From Larix kaempferi (taxonomy: Eukaryota > Streptophyta > Pinopsida > Pinales > Pinaceae), in contig BSBM01000092.1 in NCBI GenBank assembly GCA_027924585.1, forward strand, positions 8,364,001 to 8,428,000: 64,000 nucleotides of DNA. Direction: 5' to 3'. A model generated the notes under the pieces. The model searched no databases. It worked only from the letters and a program-made list of their open reading frames with translations, and was not told the DNA's origin. Below are positions 33,110 to 44,774 of the stretch, one piece after another (within the stretch, counting starts at the first letter, position 1; every line of letters starts with the position of its first letter). The translations under genes were made by a program, and so were the position numbers.

Positions 33110-33600
33110 AGTATTTAGCATTGTCTGGGATAGATGGCCTATTCACCACTTCTACCTCGTATTTTTCTTGAGAGAAAATAGGAGTTTTAAAACCACCGGC
33201 AGTGGTGGCCAAAGAGTCTGCCACCTGATTTTCAAATCTCGGGATCACCCAGATCTTATATTCGGTGAAAAAGTTCCCAAACTTCATTCCTATAGGCCCT
33301 CATCCTGGGGTGTTTTGCCTAATAGCTGTCATTTACTTGATTGACCACCAATTCTGAATCTCCAAAAACATGTATCATTTTTGCCCCCAAGTCTTTCAAA
33401 GCTCTTAGTCCCAAGAGTAAATCTTCATACTCAACCACATTATTAGTACACTCAAAAGTTAGCTTGTATGACAAAACTCTGGACTCTTGATCGGGAGGTA
33501 TGATTTAGACTCCGGCACCAGAACCATTCTTGCTCAGTGATCCATCAAAGTACATCTTCCACAATCCTTCGTTTTTCTACCTCTCTGATGCCTCATGCCT
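33110..33600 (-). pseudogene. pol: Additional RNase H-like domain located before RT
   Basis: Translated in two frames (an indel near 33265) the region gives MYFDGSLSKNGSGAG (first Asp), TNNVVEYEDLLLGLRAL (Glu), FGDSELVVNQV (Asp) and PRFENQVADSLATTA (last Asp), the D-E-D-D set of the RVT_3/archaeal-type RNase H family. It lies between protease and RT. In the Tat elements I know, this extra domain usually sits between the RT-linked RNase H and integrase, so the order is unusual. The domain is too broken by stops to appear as one long ORF. Confidence 0.75.
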
Positions 33601-33789
33601 TGCTGCAAACTCCTTGTCTTCCTCGACTTTGTGGAAAAATGGGGGCACAGGATCAATATGTGGACCATCATTGAAAAGGATAGAGGAACCTGCGTCTGTG
33701 TCTACAGCAAATATGGGGTGATTTTCAGGTTTGTCGTCACTGCTGGCCACGTAAGCCATCCTTTTCTCTCTGTACAGCTTCCTATTGCT

Positions 33790-34218
33790 TCAAAAAAGTG
33801 TTATAATGGTGTAAGATAAGTCCATCTGCATGGTCCCTTTCAACTTTTTCACCCAGGATCTTGATAACAGCATCCCAAACTTAGCAGGCAAATCAGCCAC
33901 TACTATGTCCATCATGACGCTCTTCATTGGGATCTGGGCAAGGGTTACTACCACATCTTTAATTAGACCCAAACATGGTACCTTTCTGGAATCGAAAGAA
34001 TATAGGTCTTTGTAGGGTCTGGTGACTTCTAACCCCAACTGGTCCACCATTGACTTTGGCATCAAGTTGTGTGAAGCCCTAGAATATATCAGGGTGTTGT
34101 GTAACAACTTATCATGGATATTCAAACTCAAATAAAAGGGAGGGACTTTTTCATCATCTGGCTCTTCCAGCTTGGAACCAAATATTATAGTGGGGGAATC
34201 ATCTGTCACTTCCAACAT
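33790..34218 (-). pseudogene. pol: Gypsy aspartic protease (retropepsin), active site altered
   Basis: The fold is recognisable: NTLIYSRASHNLMPKSMVDQ, then LGLEVTRPYKDLYSFDSRKV, then MKSVMMDIVVADLPAKFGMLLSRSW. The active-site triad, normally D-S/T-G in LIDSGASHN, reads Y-S-R here, so the catalytic Asp and the Gly are both lost. It lies between the gag linker and the extra RNase H. In an active element it would cut the Gag-Pol polyprotein. Confidence 0.8.
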
Positions 34219-34959
34219 GTCCTATGTACTTTATGCCTGCCCCCTTACCAGGCTATTTATCTCTTCCCTATATTCATTGTTCCTTAACAGCTCATTTAAG
34301 GGGATAGAGATCTTTACCTTAGACAGTTCAGCCTTCAAGATGAATGTTGAAGCTGACTTCCCTACTTCAGTTACTTCTGGCTACCTACCTTCTTTAGAAT
34401 GTTGTCCCTTATCTTCCGAGATTTTCTGTGTAGCAACCTCTGGCTGTTTTTATTTTAATTTCTCCATATTTTGCTGAGTCTTGGAAGACTAAACATGGGC
34501 AGCCTTCCCTTCACTAATTGATATCTCCCTACTCCTTAACTTCATCTTCCTTTGAATATCATCCACAACATTCATGTAACCCATTTGGTACTACTGAGAA
34601 TCAAATTCAGCGACCCTACCAGCATTCCCCATGTTGAAAAAGTCATGCTTCCTTTGGGTTAAATGTATTTCATGGTCCAGAGTGTCAAAAAGATGGATTT
34701 GGTCTCCAGCAGGCTCTTCAGATCCTTCCTCATCCACCAAATTCTCAAGGAAAGGAGGCCTCATTTAGTGGTCTTCCTGATTTCTTGGATTTCTTGGAGG
34801 GGGTGGCCTTCTAAAGTTAGGATTCCTTATCTGATTTTCAGGTTGTTCTCTAGGAGGAGGTTTCTTTTCCATGGCTAACCTATCCATCAGCTTTTCCATG
34901 GTTTTCATCCTAGTTCCAAACTTGGCATCACTAGAGGAGGAGGAGGCAGGGGTTTGGTT
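34219..34959 (-). pseudogene. Gag C-terminal / protease linker
   Basis: Same frame as gag and protease but with several TAG/TAA stops. It reads as proline- and charge-rich linker (KKPPPREQPENQIR, RRPPPPRNPRNQ) and a later acidic part. No CCHC zinc knuckle could be found. Confidence 0.55.
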
Positions 34960-35931
34960 TTATTGCTTCTTTTTATCTGCTTCTGTTTTCCCCTTCATTT
35001 TCCCCGAAGCCATCATATTGGTTTCCACCTCTACTACATCTTTCAGCATAGTAGGAAGGGTGGCAAATTTCCTCTCTCTTAACGTGCATGAGAAGTCTCC
35101 ATCAAAAGCATCTGCGTAGTGGATATTTGCAGCGCCTACTGAGGGTTTTAGGTCATCTGGAATAGAATTATAGGCTTTCATAAACCTGGCAGAAAACTCA
35201 TGAACTGATTCAAAACCTCCTTTCTTCAAGTGGTTATACTGGGACAAGACTAGGGCGGGGCTTCCTATTGTTTCCCATCTCTCTAAGAACAAGGTCTTAA
35301 AGGCTACAAAATCATTTATAGAAGCATTCAGAAACTGTCTGAACCATTTCCTGGGTTCTCCAAACAGAATTTGAGCAAATAACCTCATCTTAGCATCATC
35401 ATGGTCTACTTCCTCCAAATCAATGAAATCTTCAAATCTGTCTGCATGCTACTTGGCAGAAAAACCCCCTTCTCCATCATAAGAGACAATTCTTTGGGCA
35501 TAGTTCTGAGGGAGGTCATGCAAAGCAGCTGGCAAGGCCAATGGTGCAAATCTAGCAGCCATGGGTCTAGGTGGATTCTGAGCTTGGGGATGAATATTCA
35601 GGACAAAATTGCCTGCATGAATTGTGGTATTGGGTTGAGGGATCTGAGAACCAGCTATAGCTCTTTCTGCTTTGATAATATTTTGTAACTGAAGCCAGAC
35701 AGGATCTAACAAATAGGATTCAGGGGCATTCAGACCTTCTTCACCCAGACTTAGATAATATTCAGATCTTAATCTTGCCAAAGGTTTCCCGATATCTATC
35801 TCTATATCCAATTCTTGTAAAACAGGTAACTCTTCTTTAGACCCAATTCTTTTAAGGTTGGAAGTATTAGCCTTGTCCTTTCTGGTCTTATGTCTAAGTA
35901 TTATTTCTAGATTTTCCACACTTAAAAACAA
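34960..35931 (-). pseudogene. gag: Gypsy gag
   Basis: Two in-frame pieces separated by a stop near 35446. The second holds the retrotransposon-gag domain: AKMRLFAQILFGEPRKWFRQ, FLERWETIGSPALVLSQYN, VHEFSARFMKAYNSIPDDL. The start is not decided: the ORF begins at a TTG and I see no clear ATG with a good context, so the N-terminus may lie in the leader. Gag forms the particle and packages the RNA. Confidence 0.75.
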
Positions 35932-36218
35932 TTTGGAAATAGGATTACCTCTCGTATGGCTCCTTCTTGAGGCCAGGATGCCTGTCTCGAGATCTCTTCA
36001 AAAATGAACTTGGCACATCGGTCTTCCCCAGTGGAGTCTTTCTTGAATGTGGATCTTTACGAGTGGAGTCGCCAGGGAAAAACTGCACAACCCTTTAGAA
36101 ATTTGGAAATATCTGTTCGCCCAGAGGGATCTCTCTTTTCGTCGAATCTTAAGAATTCTTTGTCGTTCTTCCAGAATAATAAAACAATCACGTCCCGGCA
36201 GCGATAGCGGCACCAATT
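35932..36218 (-). promoter_or_regulatory. Gypsy leader and primer-binding site
   Basis: Directly after the LTR end (minus strand TGTTAACA) comes AATTGGTGCCGCTATCGC, then TGCCGGGACG, a PBS of the TGG(T/C)GCCG type (about 36216-36195). I did not assign the tRNA. The leader to gag is about 290 nt. Confidence 0.75.
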
Positions 36219-37235
36219 TGTTAACACCCAAAATGACCCCCTAGGTTGTGGGAGAGGGCAAACTGGGGTAACCACTAACCAATCTTTAGACTTAAGCTAC
36301 TCACCCAGCTTAGTCTGAGAGGGCTCTCTCTACAGATCTATGAAAGACTGGAATAATCAAAGTTGTCAACAATGAAAACATGCACCAACATTCATCATTC
36401 AAGATATTCAATTGCAACAATACAGAAGATCATATTTCTATGGGAAACAAAATGGTTTAAACGTAGCTTGGCTGAAACATACGAATTTTTATTTGGGAAA
36501 TGGAGTCACATTCAAACAAACTCTGAAAATTCATTTACAAATGCTTCACAAATGCATTAACACAGGGGCGAGATAGCAAACAGCTCGTAGTCAAAGTGAT
36601 TTTAATTGGTGAAACAGAAGAGAAAGAAACAACCCATTGACATAAGGCATACAATGATGAATCCTATATCAATTTTAGCAAAAACGTGATGGTGGAATAC
36701 TTGGAAAAAGATAAGTAAAGCATAATTTCTATGAATTCTACTTAGCTATCACACTGCACCAAGTATGAAAGAATGTTACAGACTGGAATTAACAATGAGA
36801 GATACACAATTCACATGGAAAAAGAAGGAACAGATTACAAGACCAGTTACACAAGAATCCCTAAGAAACATTGGCTCAGCTCTGCAAATCTTTATTCAAA
36901 ATATAGCTTAAAATGTCTTACAGAACAATACACAAAAATTCCCATAAAGTTTTCAACACTTTATCATTCTATTACATCGCATATATAGATGCGGGGAGTC
37001 CTCTTGCTCGACTCATCTAAACCAAAAACAGTTATATCGGAGTGACACCTCATTCAGGTTGTTTTTCCACTATCACAACAAAACAGAAAACAGGTAGAAA
37101 CTGGCATAACTGTTTTCTTACAATCCATCGGTATTCTTACTAAGTAACATTTACTTCAGGTAAATAAGTAAAGATAGTAAATTAATAGTTCCAATTGGCT
37201 ATTTATATAGCCGCCTCAAAGAATATTACAAATTA
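36219..37235 (-). promoter_or_regulatory. Second TATA box and R/U5 of the 5' LTR
   Basis: CTATATAAATAG (minus strand) at about 37200-37209 lies just past the ORF stop. Collinear with 19043-20134. The transcript starting here would be the genomic RNA, reaching the PBS after about 950 nt. Small plus-strand ORFs here are shadows. Confidence 0.6.
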
Positions 37236-38361
37236 TCAAAAATAGGAAAGTTTCTTAGAAGTCCCAGATTCCAAGCAAGCCTCAACAATTATAAAAAAAG
37301 TCAAATATGACTGTGGAAGACGGAGATAGTATAGCGATCTACTATACTTTTCTACATTAGCCCATTGGTCTTCAGGTGGGAGGTCATAATCCACCATTTC
37401 CTTTACCATCACTCGTATCTCGATATGCTCTGCGTAGGAAAATGGGGGAAGCCTTTCGCCAATGGTGATCAACCTATTCAAGATTTCAAAGTCCTCTTCG
37501 ACCAACTCCATCAAAGCCTTGCCTATAAGCAGCTGGTTCAAATGTTTGAACTTTGCATGATCCATTCTTATCGCCCACAGTAGGTTTTTATAAGCCTTAA
37601 GGGAGATTAGCTCCTGGTCATCTTTCCAGAATGAAGGTAACCCCATTTCGACCAGCTTATCAAACAGTCCTTTGAACTCTGCCACTTGTCTCTTCATTTC
37701 TTTGACTTTAGCTTCTACACTCTCGATCTATGCATATTTCCCCAAGACCCTTCGTGTCGCTGCAAGTGTTACGATCTGGTTCCCAATATTCAGTTTAATC
37801 CTTTCTTCTTCGAATAGATCATTCAGGAAAGTGATGGCACTTAGTGCCCTTTGTTTAGGCCTTTGGATTAGGGTCTCCTTTGCAACTTCACAACCTTCTA
37901 GAGCGTCACTAATGGTTTTCTCTTTTATCCTTATAAACTCAAGGTAGGGTCTAAAGTTCTCAGCTTCCTTAATGATCCTGTCCCACACCAAGTGTTTACA
38001 TCCTTGCAAAGTCGCCTGCCCGGTAACCTGATGAGTGAGCTTTTTATTCATCTCAATCAATTCCTTGTGCTTCTTTTGGAGGACCTTCAGCTCTTCTTCC
38101 TTTTTACTTCTCTCTTCTTCCAACCTGTGAGCTTTTTCTTTAAACTCCTTGATTTCCACGTCTTTCAAGCTAATGTGAGACATAGCCTGCACCAGTCTAT
38201 CAGTACCATTTCTTTCCCCATTTTGGTTCGAATTGGTAGGCCGCATATCCAAATTGAACAAGTTAGTTTTCAAGTCATCAAGCTGTTTTTCTAAGTTTAT
38301 CCTCTCTTTTTTCCAACTATCTTCCTTCTCTGCAAACTTCAACAATTCTATTTTGCAATCA
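37236..38361 (-). pseudogene. LTR-encoded protein, C-terminal part (5' LTR copy)
   Basis: Continues from 45938 across the nested Copia element. Contains the coiled coil (EKAHRLEEERSKKEEELKVL) and VTGQATLQGCKHLVWDRII, PSFWKDDQELISLKAYKNLL, ending SGTSKKLSYF. One stop (near 37733, after LGKYA) is Gln in the 3' LTR copy. Its C-terminus is longer than the 3' copy because the LRLPQ codon is still Gln. Confidence 0.7.
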
Positions 38362-38366
38362 CTTAT

Positions 38367-38956
38367 TGTTCAATTTTGAGCATTAATTCAATACTCTAGG
38401 ATCTTTTCTAAGAGAATAACATATACAGTGTATCAATGCATAACAATCGCAATAAGCATGACAAGCATCACAAGAATCAAAAACATGAGAGACAAGAGAC
38501 AGAATTTCTGTGGGGAAAACCCTAAGGTGAAAAACCCCACAACTTCCTCAGAGATAGAGAGAGCAATGGCTCAACCAAAGTACAACCAAAATACACTTGA
38601 GATGGTCTCCTAGAAGCAGATGATCCTCCTTCTCACTAGTGCGCCACTTTCTGAGTGAGAGAGAGATGACTTTCCGAATGATCTAAATAGAGATCTCCTG
38701 ATCTCTATTTATACTAACTTGTTTGCCCAGTGACCTTATGGGGCCGACTTGTATAGCTAGGTACATCCACAATATAATATATATATTTCAGGGCCAACCC
38801 CACACATGGTGGTCTAATAACCCATCGGCAAGTACACACACTTGTGACACTTGTCAATCCACATGACGACACTTCCTTATAGAGGAATAACACATCTCTA
38901 ATAAGGGTACAATAAATATAGATGAAATACATTCCGAAGTTACATATACATCAACA
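38367..38956 (-). mobile_element. Copia 3' LTR, 590 bp
   Basis: On the minus strand it begins TGTTGATGTATATG after the PPT GTTAAGAGGGAT and ends CTCAAAATTGAACA. A TATAAATAG box lies at 38714-38706. Confidence 0.9.
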
Positions 38957-40488
38957 ATCCCTCTTAACTAGGAAGGTATTTCTCGACACAGATCTGCTAG
39001 ACAAGTCTTCTTCTCGGGATCATCGTCATCGATGCATCGTCATCATCATCATCACTGCTACTGCTATCTCAACCAATCTCTGACTCTACTCATCATAGGA
39101 AGTTCTACAAAGCCAGTCCTTTTTCATACTGGATGTAGGCCCACCACCTGCAGGTCTTCATCATCACTGGCCATACTGTGGAAATCTCAGGACTTATTAC
39201 ATGCGTCACAAAACCTTAAAAGAGTCTCTTGACTAGCAAGAACCCTAAAGAGCATCTGAGGCCTTTTTCATCATGTCTAGATCTCGAGAACTTATTACAT
39301 GTGACCCCACCACAAAACCTCGAAAGAGAATCCCAAGACTAATTATGAGCACAAGGCTCAACCTATCGGATCTCCCAAGGCACAAATTACATGTGGTCAC
39401 CACAAAACCTCGAAAGAGCATCCCCAGACTGATTACGAGCACAAGGCTCAACCTATCGGATCTCCCAGGGCACAAATTACATGTGGTCATGGAAAAACCT
39501 CGAAAGAGTATCCCATGACTGATTACGAGCACACAACTCAACCTATCGGATCTCCCAAGGCACAAATTACATGCCATAGGACAAAACCTCGAAAGAGCAT
39601 CTGCCAAATATCCCAGGGCACAAACTACATGCCATAGGAAAAACCTCGAAAGACTATCTGCAGAACTCCCAGGGAACAAATTATATGTCCTCCCAAACAA
39701 AACCTCGAAAGAGCATTTGCCAGATATCCCAAGGTACAAATTACATGCCGTAGGCAAAACCTCAAAAGACTATCTGCAAATATCCCAGGGCACAAATTAC
39801 ATGCTTATCTGCACAACCTGTTCCACGGCCACAGAGTATCAACCTGATACTCACCATACATCATCCTGATGTACACATGATCATCCTGATCATCATCACT
39901 GCAACATCTTGCTGCATGTCATCTGGAGCAACATCCTGAAGCTCGTCATCCATGATCATCTTGATCATACAATGCATCTACCTGATGCATACCAAATATC
40001 TACCTGATACATATCATCATACATGATCCACCTGATCACACAGTGTATCCACCTGATACAAATATAAATACATGATACATATCAACATACATGATCTACC
40101 TGATCATACAATGTATCCACCTGATACATATACAGATACATGGTCCAAGCATCCAACATGATGCTTATACAAAATACATACACATGATCCAACCGATCAT
40201 ATCCAGCATCCAACATGATGCATACATACATATACATATAAATGATCCAATTGATCATATCCAGCATCCAACATGATGCGTACATACATATACATATAAA
40301 TGATCCAACTAATCATATCCAGCATCCAACATGATGCATACATACATACATATAAAAATGATCCAACTGATCATACAAAGTAGAAGCCAGAACATCATCC
40401 TGATGCTCATCATCCAGCGCTTACATCCACAGCCATGTGAAGGATCCTCCTTCCAACATGCTTGGAATGGCTTCAGCAAATGTGTCCA
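38957..40488 (-). repeat. 3' untranslated region with three families of tandem repeats
   Basis: From 39290 to 39800 a degenerate unit of roughly 80 bp repeats around CCTCGAAAGAGCATC and GGCACAAATTACATG. From 39840 to 40180 a shorter unit repeats around ATCCACCTGATACATAT. From 40184 to 40375 there are three and a half copies of a 58-bp unit with ATGATCCAACTGATCAT and AGCATCCAACATGATG. The 38957-39060 part is GAT-rich on the minus strand and abuts the PPT. No ORF is supported. Confidence 0.75.
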
Positions 40489-41328
40489 TCACTTCTTCCT
40501 CGAAGTGTCATCAATCTGAAGAACACCAAGCCTCTCTCTGAAGTACTCGAACTTCACCCTGGCTAGTGGCTTCGTCAGCACATCTGCAATCTGCTTGTCC
40601 GTCGCAACATACAGGAGCTTCACAGCTCCTCTCTGCACCATATCCCTAATATAGTGATATTTGATCTCTATGTGTTTCGACCTGTCATGAAACACTGGGT
40701 TCTCGGACAGCTTCACACAACTCTGGTTATCATAGAAGATACCAATAGCATCCAACGGGAGATCAGATAATTCAGACAGTAGCTTCTGTAGCCATACTGC
40801 CTCACAACTAGCTGAACAAGCTATAACATACTCTGCCTCAGTTGTACTCAGTGCTACACAGGACTGCTTCCTACTAAACCAAGAGATCACACCTGATCCC
40901 ATACTGAAGCAACACCCAAATGTGCTCTTCCTATCTGCAGTACTGCCGACCCAATCTAAATCAACATAACCCTGCAGGTTAAACTTTTGATTCGCCTCAT
41001 ACTTGAGCCCATAATCCACTGTACCCTTCAGGTACCTTAGAACATGCTTTATAGCAACTAGATGAACACTCCTCGAATCTGTCAGGAACTGACTCAATGT
41101 GTTCACTGCAAAGCAAATATCCGGTCTCGTGTTCGTCAGGTACATCAAGGACCCAATCATCTGACGATACATAGAGACATCAACCGGCTCAGATGAAGCA
41201 TCACATAGAAGCTTCAGATTCGATGCCATAGGTGTGGCCATGGCCTTGCAATCCATCATCCCAAATCTCTTCAGGATATCTACTATGTACTTCCCTTGAC
41301 CAAGGAGATCCCACCTGTACTCTGCCAC
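40489..41328 (-). CDS. pol: Copia RT thumb and RNase H
   Basis: An open 279-residue frame. It contains the RT C-terminal segment GKYIVDILKRFGMMDCKAMATPM and LMYLTNTRPDICFAVNTLSQ. RNase H follows with GYVDLDWVGSTADRKSTFG (first Asp), [15 protein letters not shown] (Glu), IFYDNQSCVKLSENP (Asp) and KYHYIRDMVQRG, ADVLTKPL. The start is not a true start; it joins the frame at 41618-41283 through an indel near 41310. Confidence 0.85.
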   Translation of the reverse strand: MAEYRWDLLGQGKYIVDILKRFGMMDCKAMATPMASNLKLLCDASSEPVDVSMYRQMIGSLMYLTNTRPDICFAVNTLSQFLTDSRSVHLVAIKHVLRYLKGTVDYGLKYEANQKFNLQGYVDLDWVGSTADRKSTFGCCFSMGSGVISWFSRKQSCVALSTTEAEYVIACSASCEAVWLQKLLSELSDLPLDAIGIFYDNQSCVKLSENPVFHDRSKHIEIKYHYIRDMVQRGAVKLLYVATDKQIADVLTKPLARVKFEYFRERLGVLQIDDTSRKK

Positions 41329-41618
41329 ACCTCCATACCTAGGAAATAATGCATCATTCCCAAATCTTTCATATCGAACTCAGCAGCAAGCTTCCTCTTC
41401 GTATCTGCAATCAATCTGTCATCTCCTGTTACAAATAAGTCATCCACATACAGGAGTAGAATCACAGAATTCCCTTCCTCAACCTTGTAGTAAAGGTTGG
41501 AATCCGCTTTACTCTTGGTAAAGCCCAAACTAAATAGGAAACTGTCCATACTGCCATACCAAGTTCTAGGAGCTTGCTTCAAGCCATACAAGGCTTTCTT
41601 CAATATGCACACATACAA
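41283..41618 (-). pseudogene. pol: Copia RT palm fragment
   Basis: Contains [15 protein letters not shown], then LLLYVDDLFVTG with the catalytic Asp pair, then LGMMHYFLGMEV. The N-terminal fingers (normally with KWVYKIK and FAPVAR motifs) are missing upstream. The frame slips at the right end relative to 41328. Confidence 0.85.
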
Positions 41619-42377
41619 ATCCTTGTCAGGTCTTGGGACTGCATCCCAAACATCTTCTTTATGATCGACGGATCATGGCATTCCATTTCTTCATCCCAGA
41701 TCCTGGGAACTTCAATATCTTCAATAGATATCTTTGTTGCTGGAACAAATGTTGTAGTCCTTCTTTTGTAAATGAAGATATACGGTCTTTCCTACAAAAC
41801 AAGTTAACTTGCATGATTAGAAACATCTCATAACTTTCAGAACAAATTCTTTACCCATAAAGAAATATGTCATGCAATCATGCAGTTATCTTAGCCAATG
41901 CTTCAATACAACATTTATCCATGTTCCACAACTTTCTAGATGCTTTCCAGTCTCTACCAGAACATTGTTAAGAGTTTGCACTACTCCCAACATGTCAGCA
42001 AAAAGGTTTCATTCTAGATAAGTAGCACTGGAATGTTGTACAGTGCCATAGGCCACTTACCCATCACATGCATATTAGTAGTATATTGTTCATTAATGTA
42101 ATCATTGTAATATGCACAATACATCTCCTAAGTCTAGGAACACAAGCATAATATTATTTAAACAAAAATAGGCAAGAAATGATAATTGAAATACTTATCT
42201 TTGTTTGATTGTTGGGTGGACTCCCTCTGAGTCTTTGCTTCCTGGTAGGAGCTGCTGACGTAGCTTCTTCTACACCTTTTTGTTGTGGAATGTAGGAAGA
42301 TGGTCAACTCCCTCTGAAAATCTGCATCCTTGCAGGAGCTGCTGGAGTGTGCTCCCTCTTGATCTTTGCTTCCTGGA
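41619..42377 (-). pseudogene. Deleted/replaced region between integrase and RT
   Basis: A functional element would have the integrase C-terminus and RT N-terminus here. The minus strand shows a short linker-like peptide (about 41770-41640), about 390 bp of AT-rich noncoding DNA, and a repeat-rich linker (42180-42370) with two copies of a unit around AGGAGCTGCTG and ACTCCCTCTGA. I conclude that the RT fingers were lost. Confidence 0.6.
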
Positions 42378-44774
42378 TTACCTGTCATTGAACTTATATT
42401 CATCCTTGCTGACATCAATCTTCTTGAACCCTGGAAAGTATAATCTGTAAGCCTTCGAGCTTTCACTGTAACCCACAAAGATACCCTTCTTTCCTGAAGG
42501 ATCTAGTTTGGTCCTCTTTTCCTTTGGGACATGAGTGTATACTGGAAAACCAAATATTCTGAGATGGTTGACTTCAGGTTTCTTACCAGAAAAGACCTCT
42601 TCTGGAGTTTTGTTGTCCAATATCTTGTGGGGTGTTCTATTCTGCACATATACAACTGTTCTAGCTGCTTCTGCCGATAGATGCATAGGTAGATCCTGGT
42701 CATGCAACATTGCCCTTGCTGCTTCCATGATTGTTCTGTTCTTCCTTTCTGCAACTCCATTCTGTTGAGGATTATAAGGAGCAATCAACTCCCTCTTAAT
42801 CCTTGAATCACTACAAAGCTTCTTGAAGTCACCTGGGGTGAATTCTCTACCATTGTCGGATCTGAATGTTTTGATCTTCTTGTCAGTTTGATTCTCCATC
42901 AAGGTTTTGAATTCCTTGAACGTATCAAACACCTCATCTTTGTTCTTCAAGAAGTATACTCAAGTCTTCTTGGAGAAATCATCAATAAATGAGACATAGT
43001 AAACATACCCACTCAGAGAACTAGATGACATAGGACCACATACATCTGAGTGGATGATTTCCAGGATGTCTTTTGCCTTGCTTTCACTGCTTGGGAAAGC
43101 CTTCTTAATGTTCTTACCTTTTGCACATCCTTTGCAAACACCTTCATGTTTGGTCTTGATTTTATGAAGACCCTCTACAGCCTTGCTTGCAATTGGAAGT
43201 GCCTGATAGTGCATATGAACAAGTCTTCTATGCCAAAGTTCACTTGGCTCCATGGATTCATGTACCATGGCATGTTCAGGTTGTCCCTTCAATTTATACA
43301 AACCTCCCTCTTGCTTTCCAATCACTATTGCATCATCTATGTTCTTTCCCTTTGGCCACATTAGGACTTGGCCATCCACAAATGCAACCCTCATACCTTT
43401 TGCATCCAATGCAGAGATGGAGAGTAAGTTCTTCTTGAGCCCAGGTACATAAAGGACTTCTTTCATCTTCAAAGATTTTCCAGAATCTAGGTTGTAGGAG
43501 ACTTCACCACTTCCTTTGATTGGGTATTGATAATCATCCCCAAGTTTCACCTTATGGGGTGATTCATGTTCAGATAGATTCACAAAAGATTTCTTAAATG
43601 CAGAGATGGAGAGTAAGTTCTTCTTGAGCCCAGGTACATAAAGGACTTCTTTCATCTTCAAAGATTTTCCAGAATCTAGGTTGTAGGATACTTCACCACT
43701 TCCTTTGATTGGGTATTGATAATCATCCCCGAGTTTCACCTTATGGGGTGATTCATGTTCAGATAGATTCACAAAATATTCCTTAAATCCAGTCATGTGT
43801 TTGGAAGCCCCACTATCAATCAACCAATCATTACAACCATGGGAGATAGTACCTGTGAGAGCAGAAATTAGAACATATTCTTCTTCACTTGATGAGTCAT
43901 CAACACTATCACTTTCTGCCCTAGCCTTCTTCTTTGGGGGTTCATCATCTTCGACAGTATGAGCATGATATCTTCTTTTGTTATTCTTCTTCTTCTTATT
44001 GAAGTTGTTGTTGTTGTCTTTCTTCTTCTTGGGACAATCTGAAGCAAAGTGTTCCTTCTCATTGCAATTGAAGCATCTGAGATCTTTCTTATCTTTATGA
44101 TAATGGTGGTGTGAGAATCTTCTGTTATGAGATGATTCCTTCTTGGACTTGCCTTTCCTGGCATGTAATGTGAGAGCTTGATCTTCATTTCCCATCTTTT
44201 CTTCTCGGGCCACAAGCCTAGCTTCTTCTTGAGAGCATTCTTCCCGCAATCTGTTGAAGGAGATCAACTTCTTCCTTGCACAAATTCCTTGAATAAAGGA
44301 ATCCCATGACCTGGGTAGGCCATTTAGAGTGGTCATCACCACTTCACCATTCTCCACCATTTCATCCACTGCTTCTAGTTGTTCCTTGATCTGGGAGACC
44401 CTTGAAAAATAAAATTGAATGGTTTCTCCATTCTGAAACTTTACTCCTTTCAATTGGTTCCACAGGGTCATCTTCTGATTTATGTTCTTCCCTTCACATA
44501 GCTTGGTCAAAGAGTCAAACATCTCTTTGGGTGTCTTTAGAGAAGACACATGGGGTATGAGATGGTCTTTGATAGAATCAGCAATGATTCTCTTTGCCTT
44601 AACCAAGTTTTTCTTATGCAATACCTTAGCCTCTTCATCCTCTGGGATAGGGATGTCTTCTTTTACATATGAGTCCAACTCATTCTCTTCCAGGATTAAC
44701 CCAATCCTATACTTCCAAGCTCGGAAGTTATCAGCCCCTTCAAGCTTATCCTCAAGCTTGGTGTGGTGAGACAT
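42378..44774 (-). pseudogene. gag-pol: Copia Gag - protease - integrase polyprotein
   Basis: ATG at 44774 (the open frame extends upstream only from a GTG). Gag: LEGADNFRAWKYRIGLILEE, then the UBN2-type region, and the zinc knuckle CFNCNEKEHFASDC. Protease: NDWLIDSGASKHMTG with intact DSG. A 63-codon in-frame direct duplication follows (43411-43599 and 43600-43788). Integrase: LWHRRLVHMHY...CKGCAKGK (HHCC), IHSDVCGPM (first Asp), FRSDNGREF (second Asp), NPQQNGVAERKNRT (Glu). A TGA at 42957-42959 replaces the Trp after DDFSKKT. Otherwise the frame is open to 42378. Confidence 0.85.

Noticed and set aside
19043-38361. Reading the LTR at 36219 and the ORF at 37236 as two separate tandem elements sharing one 1-kb LTR
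   Set aside because: The TSD ATGGG and the near-equal lengths (5,608 and 5,668 bp after subtraction) show that the ORF belongs inside the LTR, so one element explains everything.
39245-39757. 170-residue minus-strand ORF over the minisatellite
   Set aside because: The peptide repeats follow the DNA repeat; the region lies in the 3' untranslated part of the Copia element.
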